This document shows positions 24,640-38,835 of a stretch of DNA of 64,000 bases, in pieces. The position numbers and the translations under genes were made by a program. Position 1 is the first letter of the stretch. Each line of letters starts with the position of its first letter. The stretch spans positions 1-64,000 of the forward strand of contig QNGE01000999.1 in assembly GCA_008508345.1 (NCBI GenBank). Reading direction: 5' to 3'. This stretch comes from Paragonimus westermani (lineage: Eukaryota > Platyhelminthes > Trematoda > Plagiorchiida > Troglotrematidae). The notes beneath the pieces are model-generated. The model saw only the letters and a program-made list of their open reading frames with translations, made no database searches and was not told the DNA's origin.

Positions 24640-24780
24640 ACCAAATTTAGTACGAATGAAGTCAACCAGTTTGGGCGTTGTGTTTGTCATGTTATTGGCA
24701 AACAGATTGAGAATAACACAACGTTAAGAGCAAGTTGTAATACTCCACATTTCAACCATCTCGGGTGGTTCTCTTCAGGA
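24640..24780 (-). repeat. Uncharacterised repeat R2, copy 1 (left arm of an inverted pair)
   Basis: Read on the - strand, this stretch matches the + strand sequence at 46970-47125 along most of its length, including the block CAATAACATG followed by CCCAAACTGG / CTCAAACTGT and GACTTCATT. Its 24690-24780 part is also the inverted partner of 24829-24921, sharing AACAGATTGAGAATAACACA. In one - strand frame copy 1 reads NLFANNMTNTTPKLVDFIRT and the 47 kb copy reads NLLINNMLNTMLKLSDFICT, so the family may derive from a coding sequence. No known family was recognised. Confidence 0.6.
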
Positions 24781-24828
24781 TTGGTGTGACTGAAATCACA
24801 TTAACAATGTACTTACGATTACAACGCT

Positions 24829-24921
24829 CCTGAGGTAGGCCATCCGAGGTGGTCGACACGTACAGTGTAACAACTTACTCCTGAGGTTGTGTTATTCTCA
24901 ATCTGTTTATCATTAATGTGT
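24829..24921 (+). repeat. Uncharacterised repeat R2, copy 2 (right arm of the inverted pair)
   Basis: Reverse complement of 24690-24780 with substitutions. The 20 bases TGTGTTATTCTCAATCTGTT at about 24888-24907 match copy 1 exactly in inverted orientation. The two arms are separated by about 48 bases, so the locus can fold into a stem of roughly 90 imperfect base pairs. Confidence 0.6.
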
Positions 24922-27900
24922 TCTGAAACCTTATTTTGGCCAGCCATTTACGCGGAGAACAATCAAGAGAGATTTCACTCGGGTAGGCTGGATAGAATTC
25001 ATTTCAAACGTTTTATAAAGTACTACCTCTGTGATTCCCTTATCACGTGGCGTTAGGAGAAGGCTAAGGGATCTTTGGCAACTATGACACGCAACCCGCT
25101 AATCGATACTGAGTTTGTGGTGTCCGACAAGAATGTTGCGTTCAGAAGTCATTTGGCTTGTTCACTCGGAGGCACTGTGGTGATAAATTGATGCAGTCGT
25201 CCGAGAGATTCACGTTTTTCGGATTTGTAACGGCACCCTCAAGTTGAGATTGCGGAGGTACTGTTGAATATCCACACCACAATTTTACTCGAAACGCAAA
25301 TTATGAAGATAATTAGGTCATTACCATTGGAACAGTGGCAAGTTTAGTGTGAACAACGTGTTTATTGACCTAAATTCACGGAACTTACCCGGCCGATTTC
25401 ATGCTTGTTACCTTTTTGCTGTGCAATCTTCAGGCCTACTACAACACTGTTAATGTGAAAAAGAAGTCAGACAAACGTTGCGTGGTTCATACCACAGTAT
25501 GATTTTAGTAGCCCATGCGGATTATAGACAGGGCTGCTATAGAGCTTTGGCACTCGTTCTTACTATGACATACCATGATAACCTGAGCAATCCAACACAA
25601 GTCTTATGTGAGCAATGAGTGGAGTTTCGCAACCGGATTTAGGCCGCATCAACAACCACCAAGGTATAACATTTCACACCTGTGTTGTCAATACGCGTGA
25701 AACGGTGAATTATCTTAAATGCGATATAAGCACTGACCCCGTGACCCGAGTAGACCAGGTGGCCCAAGATTGTGTTAGGATGTTTTGCGGCTGGTTGGTT
25801 ATCAGTCAGCTCGCATATTGTGCCAGCTTTATTGTGTAATCGATGTGATTCGTTGCCAAAACCAAAAAGCGAGTAAACACGAGATTAGATAACACTGGTA
25901 GGTACTGATCCTTTGAGCTAAAGGCGTACCAGTGGCTTACAGATGAGTGAATAGTCTTAGTTCTACAGCCTAAAAGGTCGTCCTCAAGGTCACGCCGAGG
26001 CCTCTGTCAACAAAACAGCTGGAGTTTTAACTATGTACGAAAGATTCATGTGGATCGTCCAACGGTCATTACACACTACCTGTCATATATTCGTCAGGAT
26101 ATCCATCACCAGTAAACGTCTTAGATGAAGCTTGAGCCCTCCGTCTATGTTGTCTTGAGAAAAGGTTATAGAGACTCAATTCATTCGATATCATACCGTT
26201 TTCGCTTTATTAGCACGAAGCTTTGACAATAAGTTGTACTAGTCATTCCATGTTGCCTTTCAGTGCAGGCCCCATTAAATTAATTCGCTCGATAGTTTCA
26301 GTAACGCACCATCAGAAAGGCTAACCTTCCGTTCTGTTCCATCGCCATAATGAACTGTCGACTCCGGTGGGAACGTTTTTTTATAGAATTTAGAATTACA
26401 AGGCAAAATCGCGTATAGTTATTGCGTCACGTCATAAAAAAACGTGGCAGACACCCCTTACCCAGGCAGATAGACAAGTAACTTGTCAATACCTGGTCTC
26501 CTATGCCCCGCAACTGTGCAGAGTTGGGTTCTGGCAAGTACCAGACTCAACCTATGTAAGCGTGACCATGGCAACAAGGGATGCAGCACTGACCTTCACT
26601 CCAAATAGTGGTGTCTGGTGCGTTTAGATTCAGCCGTTAGATTAACTTCAGATTGCTTCAGACAGGAACGTCCGGTTAGTAGAAGTTCTTTTAAATAACT
26701 TTAGAGCGATAAGTTTTTTGGCGCTTTGAAGGAGACGCCATGCTCACCAGTACAGATAATCTAACTTTGTGTGCAACAAGACTTTCGTATCAGCTATCGA
26801 TCTATATTTGTGAATGCAGCAAATCAATGAACCGAATTAATTCGTCGTTCACTCAAATTTAACAACTAATTACTTGTCATAACAAACTGACAAATGTAAG
26901 TGTTTTTAGATTTCGGAACGTGCCTCTTACGACATGTTCGTTAAGACTGATTGGTCAACCGACATACCCCCTACTGTGCCACAGAGTGCAGCCTGACAGG
27001 AACGTATCTATTGATGATGAGAAAACTTACATTCCTCTCCCACTGGCAGTTTTGAACTACATATTTGGCAACCTATGACCTTTTAATTTAACCTACATTC
27101 TATGATTGATATATTACCTGTTTGCTTATCTGACAATGTAGCCTATTGACATTCTTTTTTACTGGCTTAGTTTTCGACTTACTGACTACAACGACACACT
27201 GGTACATTTCATTTTTTCCTATTCACATGCAAAACCAAGGAAGGATGATGTTGTTTTTCAGTCGGTGCTAAACACACATCGTCTATTGTTGCACCTCAAA
27301 TCTTATAGTGTAACCTCACACGGTTTAGATTATTATGCGATTAATCTATGAATTTCTTCCAGGTAGAACCTTTCAACTTTAAAAGCCTCATGCTGATTTT
27401 TCTAAGGATCTGTTAGCTTTATAGCTTTTCAGATTATACTTCCGAATGTCCTTATAAGCACACAACCATTGTGAACGAATTTTGATCTAGTGTATATAAA
27501 GACCTACTCAACACTAGTTTGTAGCACACAGTCATTCAATGACAAAATCAGGTGACACACATACGTGTAATCCAAAACATATCCATTTTTTCACCACCAG
27601 AACATATTCTTTTTTGTTTATGGGTCTGAATTTTGCTATAATTCGCGATTGTTTTTCCCATCCTATTCGTATACCTCTGGTAGTCCGTTACAACAAAGGC
27701 GATCCTTTTGTCTGACCTTAAAATTACAACCCTGTGTTTTTCGGCCGTTGAAAATATTTCGGGTGTTCCCTAGTTAGACAACATGCCTGTTGCCTTGACT
27801 TCATTTTTGCTTATCTTGCTGACATCATTCACCACACACACATCTTACCAAATCTCTCGAGCTTGTCCGCATAGTTGCCAGCATTCAACCCAAAACAGTA

Positions 27901-30900
27901 AGCGAACTCACTCTGCAGAGAACTGAATCAATTGCAACGAGATTGGGTAACCCTAACCTGTGCTGTCAACAGAAGCCTGTTCACTTCTTTGCTAATTCTT
28001 TGATCACAGCTCAATCAAGTCCATTCTAACTGCAAACAGTTAATCCTGATCAGTCCAGACCGGTTCTGATCAGGTGTTGTATAGATTCAAATACTGTCTT
28101 AAGTTGTCACTGGTTAACAGTCACTTTTTGTTTTTCCGGTTTGTCTTAGGACAAGTCTTGGTGAAATTTACGTAATTGTATTAGTTTGTTACAGAGCTTT
28201 TGAAAACAATTGATCATAACATCGTTACTTCTGTCTGTGTGAATTTTTCGACAGTATTTAAGATCGCTGGGCGTCGTATGGCAGATCAAGAAAGTTGGCC
28301 TTCAGCCAAACGTCACTGTTGGCGGACGTGGAAATCAAAGCATTCAACTGAATACACAAATTCGCAAAGTGGGCCTCAAATAGGCTTTCATTTGTGTGCT
28401 ATTTAAACACCCGAAAATTCCATTCATTGGGAGTGCTTTTATCAGTGATCGTGTTAATACGTTAGATGATATATTGAGAACACGTTAGGCTGACTGTCTA
28501 CTCCTGTTGTAACTTTCCTTGATATAGGCTTTAATGTAAGTTTGTTTGTGATTATCACTGACGATGCAGTCCTGTATGTACCTGTGAATGTTTCATTTGA
28601 GCCTTGCTGTTAATCGCTCCTACGCTGGTCACACTTCTAAAACTAATGAGAATGTGCGAAATGAACTCATATCGTGTTTTGTGTTTTCCCCATTTTCTGT
28701 TCTAATGGGTTGCAAGAACACACTGCTCCGGATAAAAAAATGCTTTCAAATAAGAATTTGGGAGCTAGTCCTATAGGTGCGATGAAAATGACATCAAACA
28801 ATGTAGGGAACAAAGTCAAACATTAGCCAACGGCTTGAAAGTGAACTATAAGTCAATATAAGTCAATGATAGCGGGAGTCAGGAAACAAAATATTACAAC
28901 CACAATGGAGAGGATCGTGTGCAATAATTAACCAGCGAGGAGGTTTCACATTACGCACAACGATAACTAATAACCATGATTACACGACATACGGACGAAT
29001 AGTTTGCACGATCAGACAAATAAGTCGACTCTAGAGAAACCTTCGAAAGTTGAGGAGTTTCCGTGAAAATTAAAGCGTGTTTTAAACCGTCCGGCTGAGT
29101 AAACTTAGGATTAATTTTCTTATCCGTACGAAGTGAACATTGTACCATTACTCTTCTTGTGCGTGAAGACCCACAAACAGACGACTAAAACGGGAATAAG
29201 TCACCAGTCAATACTGACTAGTTGGGTGCAGACCGTGATAATCACTTCGTGCAAATCAGTATGGGAATTCATGTTGGCAAACTTGTCTACAGTGTGTATC
29301 AGTTTAGATAAACTATGGTTGATGGTAAGAGCCTTTCGAACACGACATCTTCGCTTCTGGTCTTATAGTCGTTACACGCATGACAGTGCAAACAAATGAC
29401 TCCTCACTATCACATCAACAGATATAAAACAGACTTCAAGCTAATTGCTGCTAAAACTGTGATTCAAGAGAGAGTGTTGATGCAAAAACTCAGATGAAGT
29501 AAGGCGTGGAAACAATGAAAAAACGATATAAATACAAACAAATGCTTGAATACAGTCATAATTGAACAGGTGGAATATAGCATAATGGAATGCACATGAA
29601 GAAGGTGTATTGTCAGATAGAAATTTTAAAGGCAACCTTCTCACATGTTGGAAAATAATGAGAAAGGATACACTGAACAAATCAGTTATAAGGTCTACTA
29701 AAACTCGAAAAATCGCTCGCAATTTCGATGAAAATATGAAATTATTCAATATAATCTCCACAAGTGTCACAGAACGTAGGAAAAATGTAGTCATACAACA
29801 AATACACGGGTTTCTGAGATACTGAGTATACAGTTTCCGTTTTTACCTTTGGTAAGAAATGTTTACGTAAATCAACATCATTTTTAAGGAACATAACACA
29901 CAACCGCTGATCAGAAAGAAGCCGAAGAACACTTTCATTTGCTGCGTAAAACCTGGGCTCTTTTCGGATTTTTTCTCACACTGCTCACAGTTGATAATCG
30001 AAAACAATATATTGGAAAATCTCGTGGGGGTGAATATAAATCATTCGCGTGTCAATTCTCCGCAATGAATTTAAATTGGGTTGAACGTGGTGAATCATGA
30101 TTTCGGCTTAACTCTAATCAAACAGACTGCAATTATTCCAATGCATAAGCTGATTTTAGCTGACTGGTCCTGAAAAGTTTGACTTTTATCAAGTACCATG
30201 ATACTGTAATCAGTAGTGCGCCAGTTTAAAGACCGTTGCATTAGTACACACTGTTAATTCCATTAGGAACCGACTTTTGACAGAAAGGTATTCATAGATT
30301 GAAGGCTTAGGAATAAATACTTAAGTCGCTGTTAACATTTTTTGAAAATAACGATTTGTTTTCTAAGAAATATTTCGTTTTCCTATTATGTTCCTCCTTT
30401 AGTCAAATAGTTTGATCAATTTAACTTTCTAAAGTCATTTGATAGCGCTACGACATCCATTTGAATACATTTTGCACGTTAATTGTCCTGTCGCCAGTTC
30501 GAAACCTTGGTTTCTGGAGCATGCAGTCAACTACAGAGTCGAGTAGCCGACTCGTAAACAGTCAGAAGCTTGTACTAGTTGAAGAGTTTCGTTCTCATGT
30601 AATTGAAAATGTCAATCAATGCTTTACTAAAGTCGACACAAACCATAAAGTCATCAAATTCAACGTGCATACCGACTACAACTAGGAGGTTTCACAATGG
30701 ACCCCCTGAAAAAGTCGCGTTTTTTTGTTAATCTGAACGTCTATCAATTACTTTCGATACGTTTGTTAATTCGAACATCCCATCGAGTGTATGGCGCAGG
30801 CTGTGATGTGTTTGTCAAGGGTCGGAATGGTATGGAATCATTTGGGTGCTTCTCTTGAGTTGTACTTAATTAAAGGAGATTTATTCACTAATTGTTTGGG

Positions 30901-32343
30901 GCTGAAAAGAAAGCAGAATGGGATATTGATAGTGTCGAAGAGACTCGGTTTGATTGGTTAATCACGGGATGGGCGTTAATCCTATAATCTAATTCACTAT
31001 GTTAGCATCTTTTGTCTGAGGTTATAAAACGGAGTATCAAAAAGAGCCACTTGGTGGGAAAAACAGCTTTGTGTATTTATTCATCAGAGTGACTAGATTA
31101 AAGTAATCAAGTTTATCGGAGTGAACTAAGTAATCGGTCGTTAGAGGTCAGATGAACGACCTGATATCAACGACCTAGGCTTTAGGCAGTGGATTTGATT
31201 TTCTGAAGACGGGTAAAAGTTGGTTCTCCGAAAGCACCTCTTCCGGTCAGATGAGCCAGAATTGTTCAGTAAAAATTTATGGTCTAGGTGTTATTAGTTT
31301 TTTGACCATGACTAGCAAGTAAAACTCGTTCGGCATTCTGCAGCACCCGATTTGTGATGCTATGCTTGAGTCTGTTATGACAGTTACATCCGTCGATGAT
31401 TTCAGGGTAAACGTGTACATCTGAGAAACCATGTGAGCATTTAAAGTAGTTCGGTCATCGGCATAAACACTACAATTAGTATCGTCACCACGAAACAGCT
31501 ACAGTTTACTATAAGCTAAGTTGCTGAATTCGTATTAGTTGACTGTGTTTTTTTCACGGTTCTGCTATCCAGTTATCCTGTCGTCCCGTTCCTGTAAACT
31601 TTTCATTGTTGGTGCTATCACTCTCTTGAATTTGTTTTACTGAATTCTTTGTACTCTCCACTGATATCGGTATTTAAGAAGCCGCTTACTAGGGAGAATC
31701 ATGTTGTATATGAAGCGTGTTTAATTCCGTCAGTTCACTTGTGTGCTACGAACCCTGGGAATTCAAAATATGTAGTGCTGCCCCTACAAAAGCAACCCTA
31801 TGGAACACGAACTTTGGTCGTTGCAGGGAGTGGACTCCGTGAGAGCAGAACACTGCTTTTTCCCATATTCCTACCGTATGCAACTGGTCGATAGGAGTAG
31901 ATTACGACCAAAGAGTTTATTACTCTATTTGCTACTATTATCCGCTGTTATAACGTAATCTTCAGACGTTCGCTGCTCTACGGTAGAATAAATAAACATA
32001 TCAAAGTAAACAACGATACGAAAACAGTTACCTCTATAACCGAATAGAAGGGTTGGATGAACATAACCACATCAAATTAAGTAGTATTCATGATCGCTTC
32101 ACACATTCGCTGGTGAGACTGGAGGCAGTGAAACAGTCTACAAAGAGGTCACCTCTGGGTCATGGTCAGTGTGTGTTTTGCATCATGTTTATTGAAGGTG
32201 GGTGAGTTATTCGACACCCTAGTCAGCATTCTGTCTTTCGTTTCATCTTGGCAAGCTATTACAGGAGACTGACAATCTGATTCAAGAGACTACAGTCCTT
32301 GTGCATAAACCACTTGACTTTGGATATACATTATTTTATACAG
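24922..32343. other. Long gene-poor stretch
   Basis: Seven kilobases with no motif-bearing frame. The - strand frame at 29794-29441 (117 codons, Leu/Phe-rich) and the + frames at 28200-28406, 28588-28776, 29133-29399 and 31649-31894 have neither domain motifs nor paired splice sites. A short tandem of ATAAGTCAAT is at 28849-28868. Probably intergenic or intronic. Confidence 0.4.
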
Positions 32344-32569
32344 CGAAATTTTTCCAGTGGGAAAATTGCAGCAGTTGTACCCTGTGGAAAAATCTGTTGT
32401 AAATCAGAGTGACCAACGAAGACCAAGAATGCTGATTGATTTCACTGATTACTACTCCCGTGGTCGAGCATTCTTGGTACTATGTGAAAATCGTTCCAGA
32501 CTCCGTCACACCAATATTATTCTGTCTGGAGATAACATCAAGACAAGGAGCAACACTGTAGGAACGTGA
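32344..32569 (+). CDS. Candidate terminal exon, unrecognised protein
   Basis: An open segment following a good acceptor (CATTATTTTATACAG, ending at 32343) in phase 2 and closing at TGA 32567-32569. The translation contains EIFPVGKLQQLYPVEKSVV, RRPRMLIDFTDYYSRGRAF and RLRHTNIILSGDN, a mixed globular-looking composition. No family recognised. Its + strand phase-2 entry is not matched by the phase-1 exit of the candidate exon at 23283-23467, so the two are not directly consecutive. Confidence 0.3.
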
Positions 32570-35500
32570 ACGCAGGTGAAGTACCCAACTGACACCCTCT
32601 GAGTGTCCATTTTCCTTGGTGGTCTAACCCCTTACTCGTTCAGTAGGCTGACAACTTTTGGTAAATTGTGAATACAATAGATGTGACCCTGTCCCAACAG
32701 TGTGTATGCGTATGGAGCTAATTCTTCAGCGATATGGCGAGCTGAGCAACAGCTACTAGGTATACGTAGTTTTGAGTCCTGCATCTAGTAACTGCTGGAT
32801 TGAAGACTGACTACTGATGGCACACGCGTTGAATAGGACTAACTGCAGTTTATGCAGGCTATCATGTCGTTCGACCAGCTTTAGGTTCCGATAAATGAAA
32901 AATATATCGAGTACCTCAGCCAAACATGTCAGTTTGCTACCTTGAAAACTAATCCATTTGTTCGTTTAACAGACTGCTGCGCAAGTAGTCACCGAAAACA
33001 CCGTTGAGGTTGCATGCGACCTACTGACAGATTGAGTCGTATCTTGTGTTAACTAAACAAACTGCTTGATACGACATTCGGATTTGTGTATTACACTTTG
33101 AAAATATGTTGGAAATGATGCACCATTTGATACTGTCAAGAACACGGATGGCGTGGAAATTATTTGAGGTTGATCATGAATATGATGCGTTAGTGATCAA
33201 CGAACTAACTCGGTGATGTTAATTCTGGCAATTTGTTGTAACTAGCCGTAAGTAAGCGACCGACCTGTGCCTTTGTTATGCCCAAAGCTGGAATTGCTTC
33301 CTAATTCCCTGTTGCTGCTTTCAGTATTAAAATCCCGGGAGTTGATGAAAGCGGCTGTTTCTCCTCGAAAGTTGCAAGATTTTGTGTCACATTATAATTA
33401 GTTCCTTATCTTATTTTCGTGAACGAGTGATACCGGCTTCTTTTGCGTTGACATGAATAATCCGTGTGGATATCATATCTGGTAATGTACCACCCACCCC
33501 ACCTGTGAATAATGAAAAACGTTCAGGCGCAGCTCACAGTGTCATAGGTTTTTCATGTAACGTCTCAGATACCTGAAGCTCCATCAAACGTCGACTCAGT
33601 AAACGATTTGCTGGTGACCGTCGGGTCCAGCAGGTATGCAGTGCTGACATTATCCATAATAGCAAACCCATGTACCATCGTTCAGTATGTTACTTAGCTA
33701 GGAGCAAGAGTTTATTATGTTAAACAAGAAGAATATTTGTCTGTACTACATGTTTTATTCGGTTAACCGATGTCTCTCTGACCCTTGCATTGTGGTAAGA
33801 ATGCACCCCCTAGGTGCGCACAGGACAGCCTAATTATTGCGACAGATACTTATATACATACAGTCTCGTACAAAGGGGCGGGAAGGAGGAGTTTTCTTGG
33901 TTTAGCTAGAGTAAGCCTGACATCAGAATGACATTTCTCAAGCTCGTGATACGCTGCGCTTGTATTTGTGCGCTGGCTGAATGCCCACCCACATTCGAAT
34001 GGGTATAACACAATCAAACTGAGCATGCTGACGGTGACAGAGAAAAATCTAGCTATCTTTTGGAGTTCGGAAGAGTGTGCTTGCGAAGACCTCTGGATGT
34101 GAACATTCCGACAATCCCGTGACATTCATAATGCAAGCGGACGGTATTTGTAGATCACAGCATCGGTAGTTTAAAATAAGGAACCTTCTCACAGACCAGT
34201 TGTTATTAGTATTATCCGTATATCCTAACCAAACACTTCAGGGTGGCAGTCCTGTGGCTTTGCAGTACAATCCTGCACAATGCTATAACAAATGCACTGT
34301 CAATTTCAGGCGGTTTTACATCAACTGCCAGTTCATTTTTGTTTAGCCCTGTTCAGCATTAGAGATATGCGTCGGGGTCATGCAAAAGCTAATTATTAAC
34401 GAAATATAGGGGTCTGAGGAAGTACAGCAGGTCGTCGAAAAGGAGAACTGTGTTTTCTCACGCTTGGTCAATTTAACTAGTTCTGTGCTAACCAAACTTA
34501 GGCATATGCTTTATCAACGAGTGTTGAGGTACCTGTGCGTTCTGTAGTATCTAAGCGCCGAGGCTCACCGTGTTTATTTTTTCCGAAGTTTGTGTGCATA
34601 TAGTGTGTTGTACGATCTTAGGTTTTATGATTTTTGTGAGCATGGTTACACGTTTGTCTTCCTATACTTTCATAGGGCTGGTGTTAGAAAGATTCAGGTT
34701 CATATCTGTACAAAAATATGTACATAACCGAATATGTCGACAAGTGTCTACGCAAACGGAAATCCATTCGTGTTTACTGTACGCCAGGGGCGCCAACCAG
34801 CTCAGTCTATTTGCTTAGGTGCGTGATATTACATAGTAATGATTATATTAGGGCATGCCGGCAACTGCAGCATGTTTAGTGGCAACTCTACTTGTGCATC
34901 GGCAGTTAGACGGGTAAACCTTTTGCCTCAGCATCTACGTTAGAGTGTGTTTATGAACGGTGTCTCTCTAAGGACGTGTGCCTAAGTATGTTAGGTGCGG
35001 AATCAGTAATACATAAATAAACAACAAGGTGTATGGGTGTATGGAAATGTACGGGTGTGCACCTACGGGAAATTGTGCCCGTGCACCGGAAATAGGAAGC
35101 AGCCTTCACAGAGAGGGTGGCAGACAGAGGTTGCATGCTCACAGTTTTTTCACGCTTTGTTTAACGCTTTTGAAGTGCGATTAACGGAGGTACCATTCTG
35201 CCTAAGACGAACTTAAGAGAGCTTATGTAAGGATGGTCGTTTTGGTAGAAGGTGCAATTTCAGTTTGTTCACATTCTTGAAGTCTTTTTTGGCCAATTGT
35301 GTACAATTTGTCACTTCAGGGAGCTTAAATGAGAGACTAGATCATTCGTGGATTTACTTCGCTTTGTTTATAATTTTTCATCAGCATATCTACCGTGTTG
35401 TCATGTAGTATTTATCTTTGGTTCTGGTCCATGAACTTGAGATCTGGAACCCATAATTCTGGTAGCCTGAAATCTGATTGAAATTAGGTGCCATATGTTG

Positions 35501-36353
35501 AACGGCACAGTAACGCTTGCTCAACGGTTCATCTAACCTTTAGACTAAAGTGGTTCGAAGTATGCGGAGTAGTAGGTGGTGAGTAGATAATTTTTAAACA
35601 ACCATAGACCATCAAAATTTTTGGGCAGCTAATATCGTGTAAAGTACAAGACATGAACCTCTGTGAACTTATCTGTCGATTTTCTCACCCCTGATTCCCT
35701 AAAAGTTTGACATATGCGACTAAGCTTTCACTGTGTTAAACTAGTCCAAACCACTTAAATTTTGCAGGTAAGTCAGATTCCTATCACATCGAATCTTTGG
35801 ATCAGTTTACCTAAAAGAAAACCACAACTTCACATTACTTGTCCAAAATACGTAGCTATGCTCGGTTCAGCCAACGCCTAACCATTCAGCAGTTCATCAC
35901 TGATTAGTTTCTGAACCCACTAAAATTTCTGATATGGAGACTCACCACTAGACTAAGTAACTGTCACTGTACAGTATATGGTAGGTGCAGGATTCAGAAG
36001 ACAAATGCAAATGATGATAGTATATCCATTGGCATACATCGAACAGAAACGAGTGTTTCACTGAGGTGATAGAACAAACAAAATTATTACAAATCTAAAA
36101 TGGATGATTCAGCAGAGAAGGTTCTTCAGTTACAAATTGGAAAACATGGGAATCACAGGGGAATAATTGGTTATCCGGCCATGGTGAAGTTGGAAGATAT
36201 AATGTGAAATGATATAATACACGTATAAGAAAGTACCGATATTTTTTAAAATTTGTCACATATGCAGTTGGGAGTTTTACCATAGCTACACAGGTAACCA
36301 TGGAGTAAACTTAGGAGAAAAGCGAAGAATCGTTGCAGCTGAAAAGAAATAAC
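32570..36353. other. Gene-free stretch
   Basis: A - strand frame at 34125-33850 (91 codons) contains a hydrophobic segment (FFSVTVSMLSLIVLYPFECG) but no recognised domain. Other frames (34570-34818, 34951-35142, 36095-36301) look like chance. Confidence 0.4.
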
Positions 36354-36359
36354 TTTATT
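36354..36359 (-). promoter_or_regulatory. Candidate polyadenylation signal of the receptor gene
   Basis: AATAAA on the - strand, 279 bases downstream of the stop of the terminal exon (36639). It gives a 3' UTR of about 0.3 kb. Confidence 0.45.
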
Positions 36360-36638
36360 TCGTTCGATTAAAAGCCTTGTAAGAAAAATAAGTTTTCATA
36401 AGTCACTTTTTTCGGTGTGGCATAGTTACACCTGTAATTTTTAAAAATGAACTCCGTCAAGTAAACAGATTCACGTGATTGTGTGCAAATTTGGTTATCA
36501 AACTTGAGCGAATCAGATGTCGATTATGCGACTAGAATCACGTATGTTCATCCGTGTAGCCTGTCATGTGATCGGCGTTTATTAACTCTGTACAAATCAA
36601 AGCAAACTGTCTTGAAGAGTTCGGGAATTGGAGTCAAC

Positions 36639-36826
36639 TCAAATATACAGTTCATGTTTTACATCAGGATGTCGTACCAACTTTTGTTGTAATGCTTGTT
36701 CAGCGGAATTGGCCTTGTTCCCCTGGGCTTCGTCTGTATCATAGGCCGACTGATAACGTGGATGCTTCATTCGACAACAGTAAACCATGAGGACAATGAA
36801 GACGATTAAAAGAATGAGAAGAATTA
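36639..36826 (-). CDS. Caspr/neurexin-IV-like receptor, terminal exon: transmembrane helix and cytoplasmic tail
   Basis: Encodes the membrane anchor and short cytoplasmic tail of a contactin-associated-protein/neurexin-type adhesion receptor. The exon opens with a hydrophobic helix (ILLILLIVFIVLMVYCC), a basic stop-transfer stretch and then YQSAYDTDEAQG, matching the band-4.1-binding motif of Caspr/neurexin tails (YHTNEAKG type). An Ala/Glu stretch follows, and the protein ends KHELYI, resembling the C-terminal PDZ ligand of this family (EYFI/EWLI). In other animals the tail links cell-cell contacts to protein 4.1/coracle and PDZ scaffolds at septate or paranodal junctions. The acceptor TTCATTCTTTTTCAG ends at 36827 (phase 1). 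The phase-1 donor at 52366 completes a Val codon and the helix. Glycophorin and syndecan tails also use 4.1 motifs but fit less well. Confidence 0.75.
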
Positions 36827-38835
36827 CTGAAAAAGAATGAAATGGTATGTATTTATTTACAACCATGGACAGAGAAACAAGTTGTTGCGTTACTTGTTGT
36901 CTAGAACATTTTGTTCAAAATGAAACTGATTGAACAGGAAAGTGGTAATGACAAGTTTGTATATTCGGAAATCATCCCAGTTTCCCTAGTGTTAATCTAG
37001 TTGCCAAAAACATTACTACCAGTCAGAGTGAAGGGCGACAATACGGTCTACTAATAATTCACTAACTCACGTGATATGAATAATGACTGCGATTAAAATA
37101 TGGTTCCAACCGATTAGAGAAAAGTGTAGAATGTATGAAGAACACGCCGTAGATGGTTCATAACATTCACGTGACCCTGCACGTTGCTTGTTATTCATGT
37201 GAGGTCATACCCAGTTTAACTTAGTTTACCAGTGTAAATGAGCGTAAGGGATGCTGTATTTCAAATATTCATTTGGCTTTCCAATTTTGGCTGGAAATTT
37301 TACTCATATATTTTTCACTCATGTATTGTGAATTTTCAAATGTGTCGTATATTTTGCTACGTAAATGGTTATCAGTATCACACAGTCTTTATGAGAACAA
37401 GCAGTTCAAACAACATTTTTCCCACTACATCTGCTGACTGTAGGCTGACTGATTTTTTTCACACTAGTCTAGAAGAGCAGAGACAGATAAAATGTACGGA
37501 GGCATGTACAGTCGGCGGCTTTCACACTACAAAAGCTTCCTTTTAAACCAGAGTCTCCCTATCTTCAAAGGTCAGTTAGATAAACCATATCTTGATTTGG
37601 CACTCAAAACACAAGTTGCCCCAAATTCGTAAGGAAAAACATGTTATTCACAACATATTTTGAAAACTAAATGAACGAACGAATGTTTATACTTTGTTTT
37701 TAGATGCTGACCTTCCGCTACTTTTCTAAAGGACTACATACTCCACTGTTCGGAAGGGTAGACTGTTTGCAACAAAGATGTCAACTGACTTGTTATGTTT
37801 GACCATTGTTATCTGCGCCAGTTAGCTCAAACCAAGTGAGCAACACGGCCGTTTTGCTTGCGCGTATTCTGTAACTCTCGTGACGCACAAGCAGCTGGTC
37901 AACTAATCACGCGTGGTGGTCAAGCAACAGAGTGCTCACGGAATATAAACACCCGGACTGCTCCACTGTGTAAAGTGGGTAGGTGTCACCTAGCTGGCTG
38001 GTGTCCTCGTGATCACTCAAATTACTGGTTAGAAACGCTATCCTAGATGGTGGTATGTCGTACCCGCATTTTACCATTTCCAATACTTCCGCTCAGTCTT
38101 CTCTTATTAAGTTTCAACCCACTTGGTAACGTTCACTTCTAGGACATTCTACGTCACTGTTAAGACTAGTGGCGGCCCAAGCCACAGTACCTTCTGGCCA
38201 GGCTCTTGGCTGCTGTGATGGTGAGGATGACATGTTTTAGGTAATTCGAAGTTATGAGGCTCCTGTTTTATTACCTTGTAAGAGTATACACGGAAATAGT
38301 GCTTACTGATTGGTTATCTGGCGAATGATATGGACAAAGAATGAATTCATTTACACACAGTGTGAATAAAAATTATGCCGTTTATAATATCTCAGTCAAT
38401 ACTAGCACTAACAGTGGTATTGTACTTTACTTAATTCCTCGCGCGACTGTTTGATGAGACATGTCTCCGTAAGAGAAGTCGTCTCAGGTTTATGTCACAC
38501 AAACAGTCAACCTGGTCTTTTAAATCTAACTTCTACAGAATGCAACAAAGGTGTATGTAAAAACTATAATCATTTCACTTTCTGCAAACCAACACCGATA
38601 AAATATTTTTTATCGAGTTTGTAACATCCGTGTCTTCGTGAAAGATGTTTGTAACTTGTTATTGCCAAGTTTCCTTAATTGGTTAGTAGCCAAAAACTTA
38701 ATCATATGGCTCATTTCTATAATGTTATTTTGTGGCTTCAAACTATTTAGAAAACTCAACTGCGCCATCCAATATAATTTACTTGTAAAGACCTTTTCAA
38801 GGTAAACGTATGCCGAAACGCAAAGTGAACACCCT

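Noticed and set aside
29441..29794. 117-codon - strand frame rich in Leu/Phe/Ser
   Set aside because: AT-rich stretch with an overlapping + strand frame (29610-29825); no domain, no splice context, hydrophobicity explained by T-rich composition.
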